DNA of 64,000 bases from Arthrobacter sp. zg-Y769 (GTDB lineage: Bacteria > Actinomycetota > Actinomycetes > Actinomycetales > Micrococcaceae), in contig NZ_JAJJOE010000012.1 in the NCBI RefSeq assembly GCF_020907405.1, positions 62,001-126,000 of the forward strand. Direction: 5' to 3'. Shown one piece after another: positions 34,241 through 45,300 of the stretch. Numbering within the stretch: the first letter of the stretch is position 1; every line of letters begins with the position of its first letter. The notes beneath the pieces are model-generated. The model was not told the origin of the DNA and searched no databases. It was given only the letters and a program-made list of their open reading frames with translations. The translations under genes and the position numbers were made by a program.

Positions 34241-34438
34241 GTGAACCAAACACCTGCCGGCGACGGGACGGACCGGATGGCTCCCGACGCGACGGACGAG
34301 GGCAGGATGCTGTACGAGGAACGGCTGACCTTCCTGCCCGGGTTGTGGATGCCCCCGGCACCCGCCTGGGAGGATCTGTCTGAGGCGGACCGGAACCGGT
34401 GGCGGAAGTACGCCGGGAATCCCGAAAGCGGCGTCTAA
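34241..34438 (+). CDS. Small hypothetical protein
   Basis: A 65-residue soluble protein with a central YEERLTFLPGLWMPPAPAWEDLSEADRNRW segment in which a Trp/Pro-rich stretch precedes an acidic helix (DLSEADRNRWRKYAG). I do not recognise the family. GTG 34241 follows a strong -10 by six bases, so it is probably leaderless and can drive the M1 peptidase gene 20 bases downstream. It lies between the transpeptidase-like gene and the peptidase gene. Confidence 0.6.
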   Translation: MNQTPAGDGTDRMAPDATDEGRMLYEERLTFLPGLWMPPAPAWEDLSEADRNRWRKYAGNPESGV

Positions 34439-34458
34439 GCCGGTTTCGGAAGCTACCC

Positions 34459-35850
34459 GTGGCGGAATCGCGCAGCCGTGTCAGGATGTCCGCCATGTGG
34501 CAGACCGGACATCAGCACCAACATCGGAACCAACCGCCCGACCCTTATACGCCCACCTCCGGTTCCCCGGACCTTAGCGTCAACGAGTATGACCTGACCC
34601 TGGATTACGACGTCGGGCCTAACCGGCTAAAGGGCCAGGCGAGCCTTACGGGCACTGTCCGAACCGGCGTCGAACAGCTCATCCTGGACCTGGACCGGCA
34701 GCTGCGGGTGGACGAAGTCCTGCTTTGGTCCGACGGAAGCCCTGCGGCCGTCCGCTCTTTCCGGCACCGCCGCGGCAAGCTGGAGGTGACACCAAACCGG
34801 GTGTTGGACGCCGGTGCCGCCTTTCGGCTGAGCATCCGGTACAGGGGCCGGCCGCGCGCCGGCAACGGTCTCTGGGGCGACATCGGCTGGGAAGAACTGA
34901 CCGACGGGGTCCTCGTTGCCGGACAGCCCACCGGGGCGCCGTCGTGGTTTCCGTGTAATGACGTCCCGGCCGACAAGGCCAGTTACCGGCTCAGCGTGAC
35001 GGTGGAATCCGGCTACCGGGTGACCTGCAACGGCCGGCTGGTCTCCCGGGAAGACCGCGGAGGCCGGGAGACCTGGGTATACGAACAGCCCGAGCCCATG
35101 TCCACGTACCTGGCGACGGTCCAGATCGGCCGCTACGAGTACCTCGACCTGCCCGGTGACACGGTACCGCAGTCCCTTGTTTCACCCCCGTCCCTGGTCA
35201 GCCGTGCCCAGTCTGCATTGACCAGGCAGGACGCCATGATGAACCTGTTTACCGACCGGTTCGGGCCCTATCCTTTCGGCCGGTACACCGTGGTGGTGGC
35301 CGATGACGGGCTGGAGATCCCTTTGGAGGCGCAGTCGCTGTCCGTTTTCGGACGCAACCACCTCGGGTCGGGAGCGGCATCGTTAGTAGCGCATGAACTC
35401 GCGCATCAGTGGTTCGGCAACTCGGTCACCGCGGCTAACTGGCGCGATATCTGGCTGCACGAGGGCTTCGCGACCTACGCGGAGTGGATTTGGGCCGAAG
35501 CGGCCGACGGTGCGGGCAGCGACGCGAGGGCGGAGGAGGACCTGGCGTGGCTTCAGCAGCAGCGGCAGGACCTGCAGCTGGCCGATCCCGGCCCGGAGTC
35601 CATGTTCGACGAGCGGGTCTACCGGCGCGGGGCGTTGGCGCTGCACGTCCTGCGGCGCAGCGCCGGAGACGGAGCCTTTTTCGGCCTGTTGCAGGAGTGG
35701 ACGCAGAAGTACCGGCACAGTTGTGCCGGTACCCGCGACTTCCTGGACCTGGCCGACAAGGTCTATGCTGCCGCCGGCATCTCGGTCTCCGGGCTGTTGG
35801 AACCGTGGCTGTTTGAGTCCGCGGTTCCAGCCGTTCGTTTCAGTGCCTAG
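34459..35850 (+). CDS. M1-family zinc metallopeptidase
   Basis: A 463-residue gluzincin with the M1 active site HELAH (312-316) followed after 18 residues by the third zinc ligand, Glu335, in WLHEGFATYAEW. The N-terminal beta-domain contains QPTGAPSWFPCNDVPADKASY, typical of bacterial M1 aminopeptidases without the C-terminal helical domain. GTG 34459 has GGAAG upstream; ATG 34486 and 34495 are alternatives. No signal peptide is visible. The epsilon-poly-lysine-degrading enzyme Pld of Streptomyces albulus is, as I recall, a zinc aminopeptidase of this type, so a polymer-clearing role is plausible here. Confidence 0.87.
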   Translation: MAESRSRVRMSAMWQTGHQHQHRNQPPDPYTPTSGSPDLSVNEYDLTLDYDVGPNRLKGQASLTGTVRTGVEQLILDLDRQLRVDEVLLWSDGSPAAVRSFRHRRGKLEVTPNRVLDAGAAFRLSIRYRGRPRAGNGLWGDIGWEELTDGVLVAGQPTGAPSWFPCNDVPADKASYRLSVTVESGYRVTCNGRLVSREDRGGRETWVYEQPEPMSTYLATVQIGRYEYLDLPGDTVPQSLVSPPSLVSRAQSALTRQDAMMNLFTDRFGPYPFGRYTVVVADDGLEIPLEAQSLSVFGRNHLGSGAASLVAHELAHQWFGNSVTAANWRDIWLHEGFATYAEWIWAEAADGAGSDARAEEDLAWLQQQRQDLQLADPGPESMFDERVYRRGALALHVLRRSAGDGAFFGLLQEWTQKYRHSCAGTRDFLDLADKVYAAAGISVSGLLEPWLFESAVPAVRFSA

Positions 35851-36554
35851 CAGCCATCGGGGCCGCAGGCGGGTCCGTCTGCTGACACCGGTGTCAGGTT
35901 CACCAGCGGATGGGACTCCTGCCAGGCCTGTTCCAGGGCCGAGGAGAACAGGTCGGCAGGCTGCGCGCCGGAAATGCCGTACTTGTCATCCAGCACAAAG
36001 AACGGAACTCCGCTGATCCCGAGCGACCGCGCCTGCGCAATGTCGGCGCGAACGGCGTCCGCGTATTCGTCAGTGGCCAGCATGTCCTTCACCCGGTCGG
36101 CATCCAGGCCGATCCGGGTACCGATCTCCACCAGATCATCCGCAGCACCGATATCCCTGCCCTTTTCGAAATGGGCCGAAAGCAGCGCTTCCTTGGCGGC
36201 GTCGGCACCTTGCAGCCCACCTTCGGCCTTGGCCAGGTGGATCAGGCGGTGGGCGGAGAAGCTGTTGGCCACCACCAGGGAATCGTAGTCGTAGGACAGT
36301 CCCTCGCCGGCGGCCTGGACGGTTACCTGGTCCAGCATGCCGGCGAGCTGTTCGGGGTCGATCCCCTTGCGCTCGCTCAGGTACTCAACCTCCGTGCCGT
36401 CAAAGTGTTCGGGCAGGGACGGGTCCAGCTGGAAGCTGTGCCAGTGGACCTCTACCTCGTCCCGGTGCGGAAAACGGGCCAGGGCGGTCTCGAAGCGGCG
36501 CTTTCCGATGTAGCACCACGGGCAGGCAATGTCGGACCAGATATCAATCTTCAT
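35847..36554 (-). CDS. DsbA-family (FrnE-like) oxidoreductase
   Basis: A 235-residue thioredoxin-fold protein with CPWC in DIWSDIACPWCYIGKRRFE near the N-terminus and the cis-Pro loop GISGVPFFVLDDKYGISGAQ at about 180. There is no signal peptide, so it belongs to the cytoplasmic FrnE/2-hydroxychromene-2-carboxylate-isomerase branch, linked to polyketide biosynthesis and to oxidative stress in Deinococcus. The C-terminus ends with extra cysteines (ACGPDGC). It overlaps the end of the convergent M1 gene by four bases. The start at 36554 matches the family; no ribosome site is obvious. Confidence 0.88.
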   Translation of the reverse strand: MKIDIWSDIACPWCYIGKRRFETALARFPHRDEVEVHWHSFQLDPSLPEHFDGTEVEYLSERKGIDPEQLAGMLDQVTVQAAGEGLSYDYDSLVVANSFSAHRLIHLAKAEGGLQGADAAKEALLSAHFEKGRDIGAADDLVEIGTRIGLDADRVKDMLATDEYADAVRADIAQARSLGISGVPFFVLDDKYGISGAQPADLFSSALEQAWQESHPLVNLTPVSADGPACGPDGC

Positions 36555-36669
36555 ACAGGGTGCAACGCAGAAAGGACCGGAAGCCATTCCCGCGGGGGAT
36601 GCGGTAATGACTCCCGGTCCTTGCCCCGGCGGATACTGAAGCGGTATCCGCCCCGCCGCCCCCAAGCGG

Positions 36670-38301
<1,632 letters not shown>

Positions 38302-38343
38302 GGCGTTCTCCTTGTGGTCTTTCAAAACTGTGGCGGTGTAGCC

Positions 38344-38380
38344 GCGGGGGCGCCGCTGCGGATGCAGCCGGCGCCCCCGC
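38344..38380 (-). repeat. Intercistronic hairpin between aceA and aceB
   Basis: An 11-bp GC-only stem (GCGGGGGCGCC with its complement) enclosing a second 5-bp stem GCTGC/GCAGC, with one bulged base. It lies 10 bases after the aceA stop and has no T-run. It could attenuate aceB or stabilise the aceA message. Confidence 0.65.
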
Positions 38381-38391
38381 AGGACCGGGGT

Positions 38392-39690
<1,299 letters not shown>

Positions 39691-39836
39691 TGCAAATCTC
39701 CTTGGAGTTCATCCGTGCGTTCCGGTCCGCTTCAAACCGGAATTTCGTGCTGTGAACTAAGCCTGCGCCAATAACAACCCCTCTTCTAGGGTTTATCTCT
39801 GGCAAGAAAGGCAGTTCTTCGCGTATCGTGAAAAAT

Positions 39837-41336
39837 GTGACGCCTACTACATGGAATCGGCCCGCTCCGGACTCCCGCAAGGGCGGATCGGGGCCCGACG
39901 CCGACCGCACCTTGGACGTAATCAGCCTTGGCCGCCGGGTCCGGCATCTGCGCAAGGCCAAGGGCATGACGCTCGATGATCTGGGGGCCGCCGTCGGAAC
40001 GGTGGCATCCCAGCTGTCCCTGATCGAGAACGGAAAGCGTGAACCGAAACTCGGCATGATGCAGGCACTGGCGGCTGCGCTGGATGTCAGCATTGACTCC
40101 CTGCTGGGCGCGGAGCCGCCGAGCCGGCGTGCGGCGCTGGAAATCGAACTCGAGCGGGCGCAGCGCGGACCCCTTTATGCCTCCCTTGGCCTGCCGAAGG
40201 TGCGGATCGGATCGCGGCTGCCGATCGACGTCCTCGAGTCCCTGGTGGGACTGCAGGCCGAACTGGAACGCCGGCTCAACGAGCAGGTAGCCACCCCGGA
40301 GGAAGCGCGCCGGGCCAACGGCGAGCTGCGGGCCATGATGCGGGAGCGCAACAACTATTTCCCCGAATACGAGGCCGAAGCACAGAAGGTGCTGGATTCG
40401 GTGGGGCACACGTCCGGTCCGTTGTCCCAGCATGTGATCGCCGATATTGCCGCACACCTGGGCTTCAGCCTGCATCATGTGAACGATCTTCCGCACTCCA
40501 CCCGGTCCGTCACCGACCTGAAGAACCGGCGCATTTACCTGACCCAGTCACAGCGTTCGGACCACGATCCGCGTTCGGTGCTGCTGCAGGCGCTGGGCCA
40601 CTTCGTGCTCCAGCACCAGACGCCGAGAAGCTACGGCGAGTTCCTGGGCCAGCGGGTGGCCACGAACTACTTTGCCGCTGCGCTGCTGCTGCCGGAAAAG
40701 GCCACCGTGGAGTTCCTGCAGGGGGCCAAGGCCGCCAAGGAGATTGCAGTAGAGGACATCCGCGACGCCTTTGCGGTCTCCTATGAAACGGCCGCGCACC
40801 GGTTCACCAACCTGGCCACTGAACATTTGGGCATTCCCACCCACTTCCAGAAGGTGCACGAGAGCGGCATTGTCTACAAGGCCTACGAGAACGACGGCGT
40901 GACGTTTCCTGCCGACCACACCGGCGCCATCGAGGGCCAGCCGATCTGCCGGTACTGGACGTCACGGGAAGTGTTTTCCGTGCCCGACCAGTTCAGTGCG
41001 TTCAACCAGTACACCGACACTCCGGCCGGCACCTACTGGTGCACGGCCCGGATTGAGCGCGGTTCGGCGGGCAAGTTCTCGCTCAGCATCGGCGTGCCGT
41101 ACCAGCACGTGAAGTGGTTCCGGGGCCGGGACACCACCGAGCGGTCCAAATCCCGCTGCCCGGATCCGGACTGCTGCCGTACCCCTCCCGGCGAGCTGGC
41201 CTCCGAGTGGTCCGGGTATGCCTGGCCGAGTGCCCGGGCGCACTCGCACCTGCTGGCGGCCCTGCCGCCCGGTGCGTTCCCCGGGGTGGACGAGACCGAG
41301 GTGTACTCGTTCCTGCAGGCGCATTCGGGAACCTGA
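39837..41336 (+). CDS. ramB: RamB-type short-chain-fatty-acid regulator
   Basis: A 499-residue regulator with an XRE helix-turn-helix (about residues 30-85: RRVRHLRKAKGMTLDDLG ... SQLSLIENGKREP) and a long C-terminal part with an ImmA/IrrE-like domain (LGHFVLQHQTPRSYGEF) and a cysteine-rich end, CPDPDCC. RamB of Corynebacterium glutamicum represses aceA and aceB and acts on acetate metabolism. The divergent position beside aceA supports the same job. GTG 39837 follows TATCGT by seven bases (possible leaderless start); GTG 39828 in the same frame is the alternative. Confidence 0.9.
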   Translation: MTPTTWNRPAPDSRKGGSGPDADRTLDVISLGRRVRHLRKAKGMTLDDLGAAVGTVASQLSLIENGKREPKLGMMQALAAALDVSIDSLLGAEPPSRRAALEIELERAQRGPLYASLGLPKVRIGSRLPIDVLESLVGLQAELERRLNEQVATPEEARRANGELRAMMRERNNYFPEYEAEAQKVLDSVGHTSGPLSQHVIADIAAHLGFSLHHVNDLPHSTRSVTDLKNRRIYLTQSQRSDHDPRSVLLQALGHFVLQHQTPRSYGEFLGQRVATNYFAAALLLPEKATVEFLQGAKAAKEIAVEDIRDAFAVSYETAAHRFTNLATEHLGIPTHFQKVHESGIVYKAYENDGVTFPADHTGAIEGQPICRYWTSREVFSVPDQFSAFNQYTDTPAGTYWCTARIERGSAGKFSLSIGVPYQHVKWFRGRDTTERSKSRCPDPDCCRTPPGELASEWSGYAWPSARAHSHLLAALPPGAFPGVDETEVYSFLQAHSGT

Positions 41337-41356
41337 CGCGAACCGGGTTCCGCAGC

Positions 41357-41362
41357 TAGGGT
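41357..41362 (+). promoter_or_regulatory. Leaderless -10 element of the Fpg/Nei gene
   Basis: TAGGGT, exactly six bases before ATG 41369. Confidence 0.45.
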
Positions 41363-41368
41363 GAGGGC

Positions 41369-42256
41369 ATGCCTGAGATGCCCGAAGTGCAGGGACTGGT
41401 TGATTACCTGCGGTTAAAGCTGCTCCCGCCCGATGCACCCGCCGCCGTCATAGCCGACGTCGAAGTGCTGTCTTTTCCCGTGCTGAAGACCGCGGCGGTG
41501 CCCTTGGAGGAGCTGTACGCGGGGCCGGTGTCCGACGTCGTACGCCGGGGGAAGTTCCTGGTGGTCACCGCCGGGGGAGTGCATTTGGTGATGCACTTGG
41601 CCAAGGCCGGCTGGCTGCGCTGGTCCGATGGACTGAAGCCGGGGCGGCTGCGTCCGGGCCGGGGACCGATGGCCCTGCGGGTGCGGCTTGCTGCCTCCGG
41701 TGACGCCGCGGCTGAGCCCGGCTTTGACCTCACCGAAGCCGGAACCCGGAAGTCGCTGGCGGTCTACGTTGTCCGGGACCTCGCCGACGTTCCGGGGGTT
41801 GCCCGGCTGGGTCCCGAAGCGCTCGACGTCGACGCGGCGGCTTTTGGCGAGCTGGTGGCCTCCCATCACGGCCAGATCAAGGGTTTGCTGCGGGACCAGT
41901 CGGTGATCGCGGGGATCGGCAATGCCTACAGCGACGAAATCCTGCATGCGGCACATCTGTCTCCGTTTGCCATCGGAGCCAGGCTCCGTCCGGATGAAGT
42001 GCAGCGGCTGTTCGACGCGATGGGCGCCGTCCTGGATTCGGCGATCGCCAATGCCTCCGGACGTCCGGCAGCGGAGCTGAAGGACTCCAAACGGCTGGCC
42101 ATGCGGGTGCATGCGCGGAGCGGCGAGCCCTGCCCGGTGTGCGGGGACACGGTCCGCGAGGTGGCCTTCGCGGATTCCTCGCTGCAGTACTGCCCCACCT
42201 GCCAGACCGGCGGCAAGCTGCTGGCGGACCGGAGGATGTCCCGGCTGCTGAAGTAG
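41369..42256 (+). CDS. Fpg/Nei-family DNA glycosylase/AP lyase
   Basis: A 295-residue base-excision repair enzyme. The N-terminus MPEMPEV puts catalytic Pro and Glu at positions 2 and 3. The helix-two-turn-helix lies at GIGNAYSDEILHAA, and the C-terminal zinc finger has CPVC and CPTC pairs. It removes oxidised bases such as 8-oxoguanine or oxidised pyrimidines and nicks the strand. The sequence does not settle Fpg versus Nei; the loop before the finger is closest to the actinobacterial Nei-like group. GGTGAGG upstream could also act as a ribosome site. Confidence 0.92.
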   Translation: MPEMPEVQGLVDYLRLKLLPPDAPAAVIADVEVLSFPVLKTAAVPLEELYAGPVSDVVRRGKFLVVTAGGVHLVMHLAKAGWLRWSDGLKPGRLRPGRGPMALRVRLAASGDAAAEPGFDLTEAGTRKSLAVYVVRDLADVPGVARLGPEALDVDAAAFGELVASHHGQIKGLLRDQSVIAGIGNAYSDEILHAAHLSPFAIGARLRPDEVQRLFDAMGAVLDSAIANASGRPAAELKDSKRLAMRVHARSGEPCPVCGDTVREVAFADSSLQYCPTCQTGGKLLADRRMSRLLK

Positions 42257-42278
42257 GCACGGGAAGACTCCGAAACAA

Positions 42279-42319
42279 AGAGCAGCGGGCCCCGGATGGT
42301 CTCCGGAGCCCGCTGCTCT
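42279..42319. terminator. Bidirectional terminator between the glycosylase and subtilase genes
   Basis: An 18-bp stem with one mismatch (42279-42296 with 42302-42319, left arm AGAGCAGCGGGC...) and a 5-base loop, lying between convergent genes. Confidence 0.8.
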
Positions 42320-42346
42320 ATTGGCTTGCTAGGTCAGCATGATTTC

Positions 42347-45300
42347 CTAGCCGCGACCATCGCCGTGACCGCCGCCGTGACCGCCGCCGTGGCCGCCGCC
42401 GTGGCCGCCGCCGTGGCCGTTGCCGCCCTTGCACTTCTGGGCTTCAAAGTGAGCCTTGTACGTGGCCTTTTCGACCTTGCCCTTACCCGTGGAGGTGGTG
42501 GTTACCGTGACGTCGCCTGCCTTGATGGAGGACTGGCGGGTCTTGATGACCACCGACTTGCTCTTGCCCGGATCCAGCTTGTTCACCGTAGCGGTTCCGT
42601 AGTTGGACTTCACCGCCACGTTGACCTGCTTGGTCCCGGTGTTCTTGACCGTTACCGCGATCTCCGCTCCCGAACCCGAGCACTTGCTGACCGCGCTGAC
42701 CGGATTGACCGGCGTCGGCTTCACAGTGGGCCTGGGTGTCGCCGTCGGCTTCGGTGTTGCCGTCGGTTTGGGTGTGGCAGTGGGCTTCGGCGTCGCTGTC
42801 GGCTTGGGTGTTGCCGTGGGCGTCACCGTCGGCTTGGGCGTAGGTGTCGGAACCACCTTGGCCGGAACCTTGATCGGCAGCACTTCCGCCTTGCCGCCGT
42901 CACCGTTGGCGCCGCTCAGGTCGCCGGTGGCGTTGTGCAGGTGCAGGAACAGCGCCTTGGCGTCGGTGTTACCTGCGCTGCGGGTGACATCGATCTTGCC
43001 GCCGTTGACGTCCGCAAACAGGCTGGCAGGCGTGGCGCCCGCGAAGGTCAATGCGGGGTTGGCCGCATCGAACGGGATGTACTCGGTGGTGTCGACAGGA
43101 ACGCTCTCGCCCTGCTCATCCACGCTGTACGGGTTCCAGGTGGTGACGCGGTACCGCAACGGTGCCGATGCCGCGTTGACATCCAGGCCCAGGGCCGCTG
43201 CCGAAACCGGCAGGGTAACCGCATTGGTATCGAACGTGTTGGTGTCAGTGCCGCCCTGGAGTCCGTTGGCACCGGTCTGGTCCACCATTACCGGAGTTGC
43301 GCCGGGGGTCAAACGGTAAGTCGCAGCCAGGACCAGGTCCACATCGGCCGCACGGGAGGTGAAGGTGACGAAGTCCGGGACCGAGTCACCATTGGTGTCG
43401 ATCTCCACGTCAATCTCGAACGCGCCGCCCAGCATGGGCCAGTTGGCCCAGGTGCTGATGCCGAAGTTCACGACGGACGTCTGAAGATTGCCGCCGGCAG
43501 CCTTCAGTGTCGGAATCGTGGAAGATGCACCCACCGCCTGTACGTCCATGGCGTACATGGAATCCATTTTCACGGAGTCCAGCCGCGGGCTCTGCGCGCC
43601 GAGGACCAAAGGCGAAACCAGGGACAGGTAGCGCGAGGCACCCGTGCCTTGGTTGAGGTCACGGCCCTGCAGTGTGACGGTGCTCTTCAACGCCTCGGAG
43701 TCAGCGAAGGCGATTTCCTTGCCCGCACTCATGTCCGAGGTAGGTTTCGGTGCCGAATAAACGGGAACCCGCAGGGTGGGCGTGCCGTTGCCGGCAAACT
43801 GTACCCGGCCGGAAACGTCGGCCAGGAACTGCCGGGTAATGCCCAACTGCGCGGTCTCGGCAGCCGGATCAATGGTTTTGGCCAGTGCCGCCGGGTCGGA
43901 AATGCTCAGCGTTACGTCCACTGTGGCCTTGCCGTTGGCGGGAACACTCACCGAGGGGGTGGTGCTTATGACGACGCCGGGCATGGTGGACGCCTGCAGG
44001 TAGCTCACGTTGTAGGAGACAGGCCGGTCGGACTTGTTCTCCACAGTGACCTGGCGGGTCAGCACGAGGGCTTCCTTGCCGAGCTCCAGCACACCGAAGT
44101 TGACGCTGGTCAGAGCCGGGTCCTCCGTGGCGTACGCCAGGACCTTGTTATTCAGTGCGTCAAGGGCATCAACCCGGCCGGAACCGACCCGGTTGGGACC
44201 CTGCACGGCGCCGGACGCCGTGAGCAGGTCATGCGTGGCGGTGTTCATGATGGCCGTCTTGACCTCGTACGGGTTCAAATCCGTAGCCGCGTAGAGCAGG
44301 GCGGCAATGCCGGCCACATGCGGGGTGGCCATGGACGTGCCGCTGCTGACGGCGGCACCGGTGCCGGAGCCGACGGCGGCTGATCCGATAGCCGAACCCG
44401 GCGCCGCGACGTCGGGCTTCACGATGCCGTTGGAACCGTGCACCCCGCGGGAGGTGAACGGGCTGACGGTGTCACCGACGCCCGAGGGGGCGCTGGCGGT
44501 GGCCATGTAAGCCGGCGACAGGCGCAGGGTCAGGGTTCCCGCTGCTGCTGCCGGACGCAGCCGGTCCGAGGATTCGGCGTTGAGCTGGATGCCGGGGATG
44601 GTGGCGTTTCCGCCGATACCCGATTCAAAGACCGAACGCGGGGAATCGAGCACCACACCGGTGGCTCCGGCGGCCTGGGCGTTGTTGAACCGGACCCCCG
44701 AGCCACAGGGGAAGGCACCGTCTTCTTCCCACTGGATCCAGACCCATTTACCGGTCAGGGAACCGGCCGGGAAGGCGTTGCAGCCGAAGCGGTTGTCGGC
44801 CGGAGCCATCACCACACTGCCGGTGAGCCGTGCTTCGGTCACCGCCGGGTCCGAGTAATTGAAGCTGGAGGAGTACTGCCCGGCAACGGCTCCGGCCAGA
44901 TCGGCCGGGGCGAGGACATCGGCGCGGTCGAGAGTGACCCGGGAACCGATGGTGCTGGCCACGGTCAGGGCCGACTTTGCGTTGCCCGGGGAACCGCCGA
45001 TGTCATAGACGTCTCCGGCGTTGCCCGAAGCGACGACGGAAAGGATGCCCTGTTCGGTCAGCTTGTTGACGATATCGTTTTCGGGATCGTCAACCGGGCT
45101 GTAGTCGGAGCCGAGGGACATGTTCACTACCTGGGCGCGGTCCGAGAAGTCGCCGTCGCCGTTGGGGTCCAGAACGTAATCCAGCGCCTGGCCGACCACC
45201 TCGGAGGAGCCTGCGCAGCCAAAGACGCGGATGCTCACGAGCTGGGCCTCCGGGGCGGAGCCGGGGCCAATCCGCATGGAGTTGACCTGCTCCGCCGTGA

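Noticed and set aside
39691-39700. RamB-binding site TTGCAAA at the aceA start
   Set aside because: The match to the RamB core is short and lies on the ribosome site and start codon, so it is probably chance.
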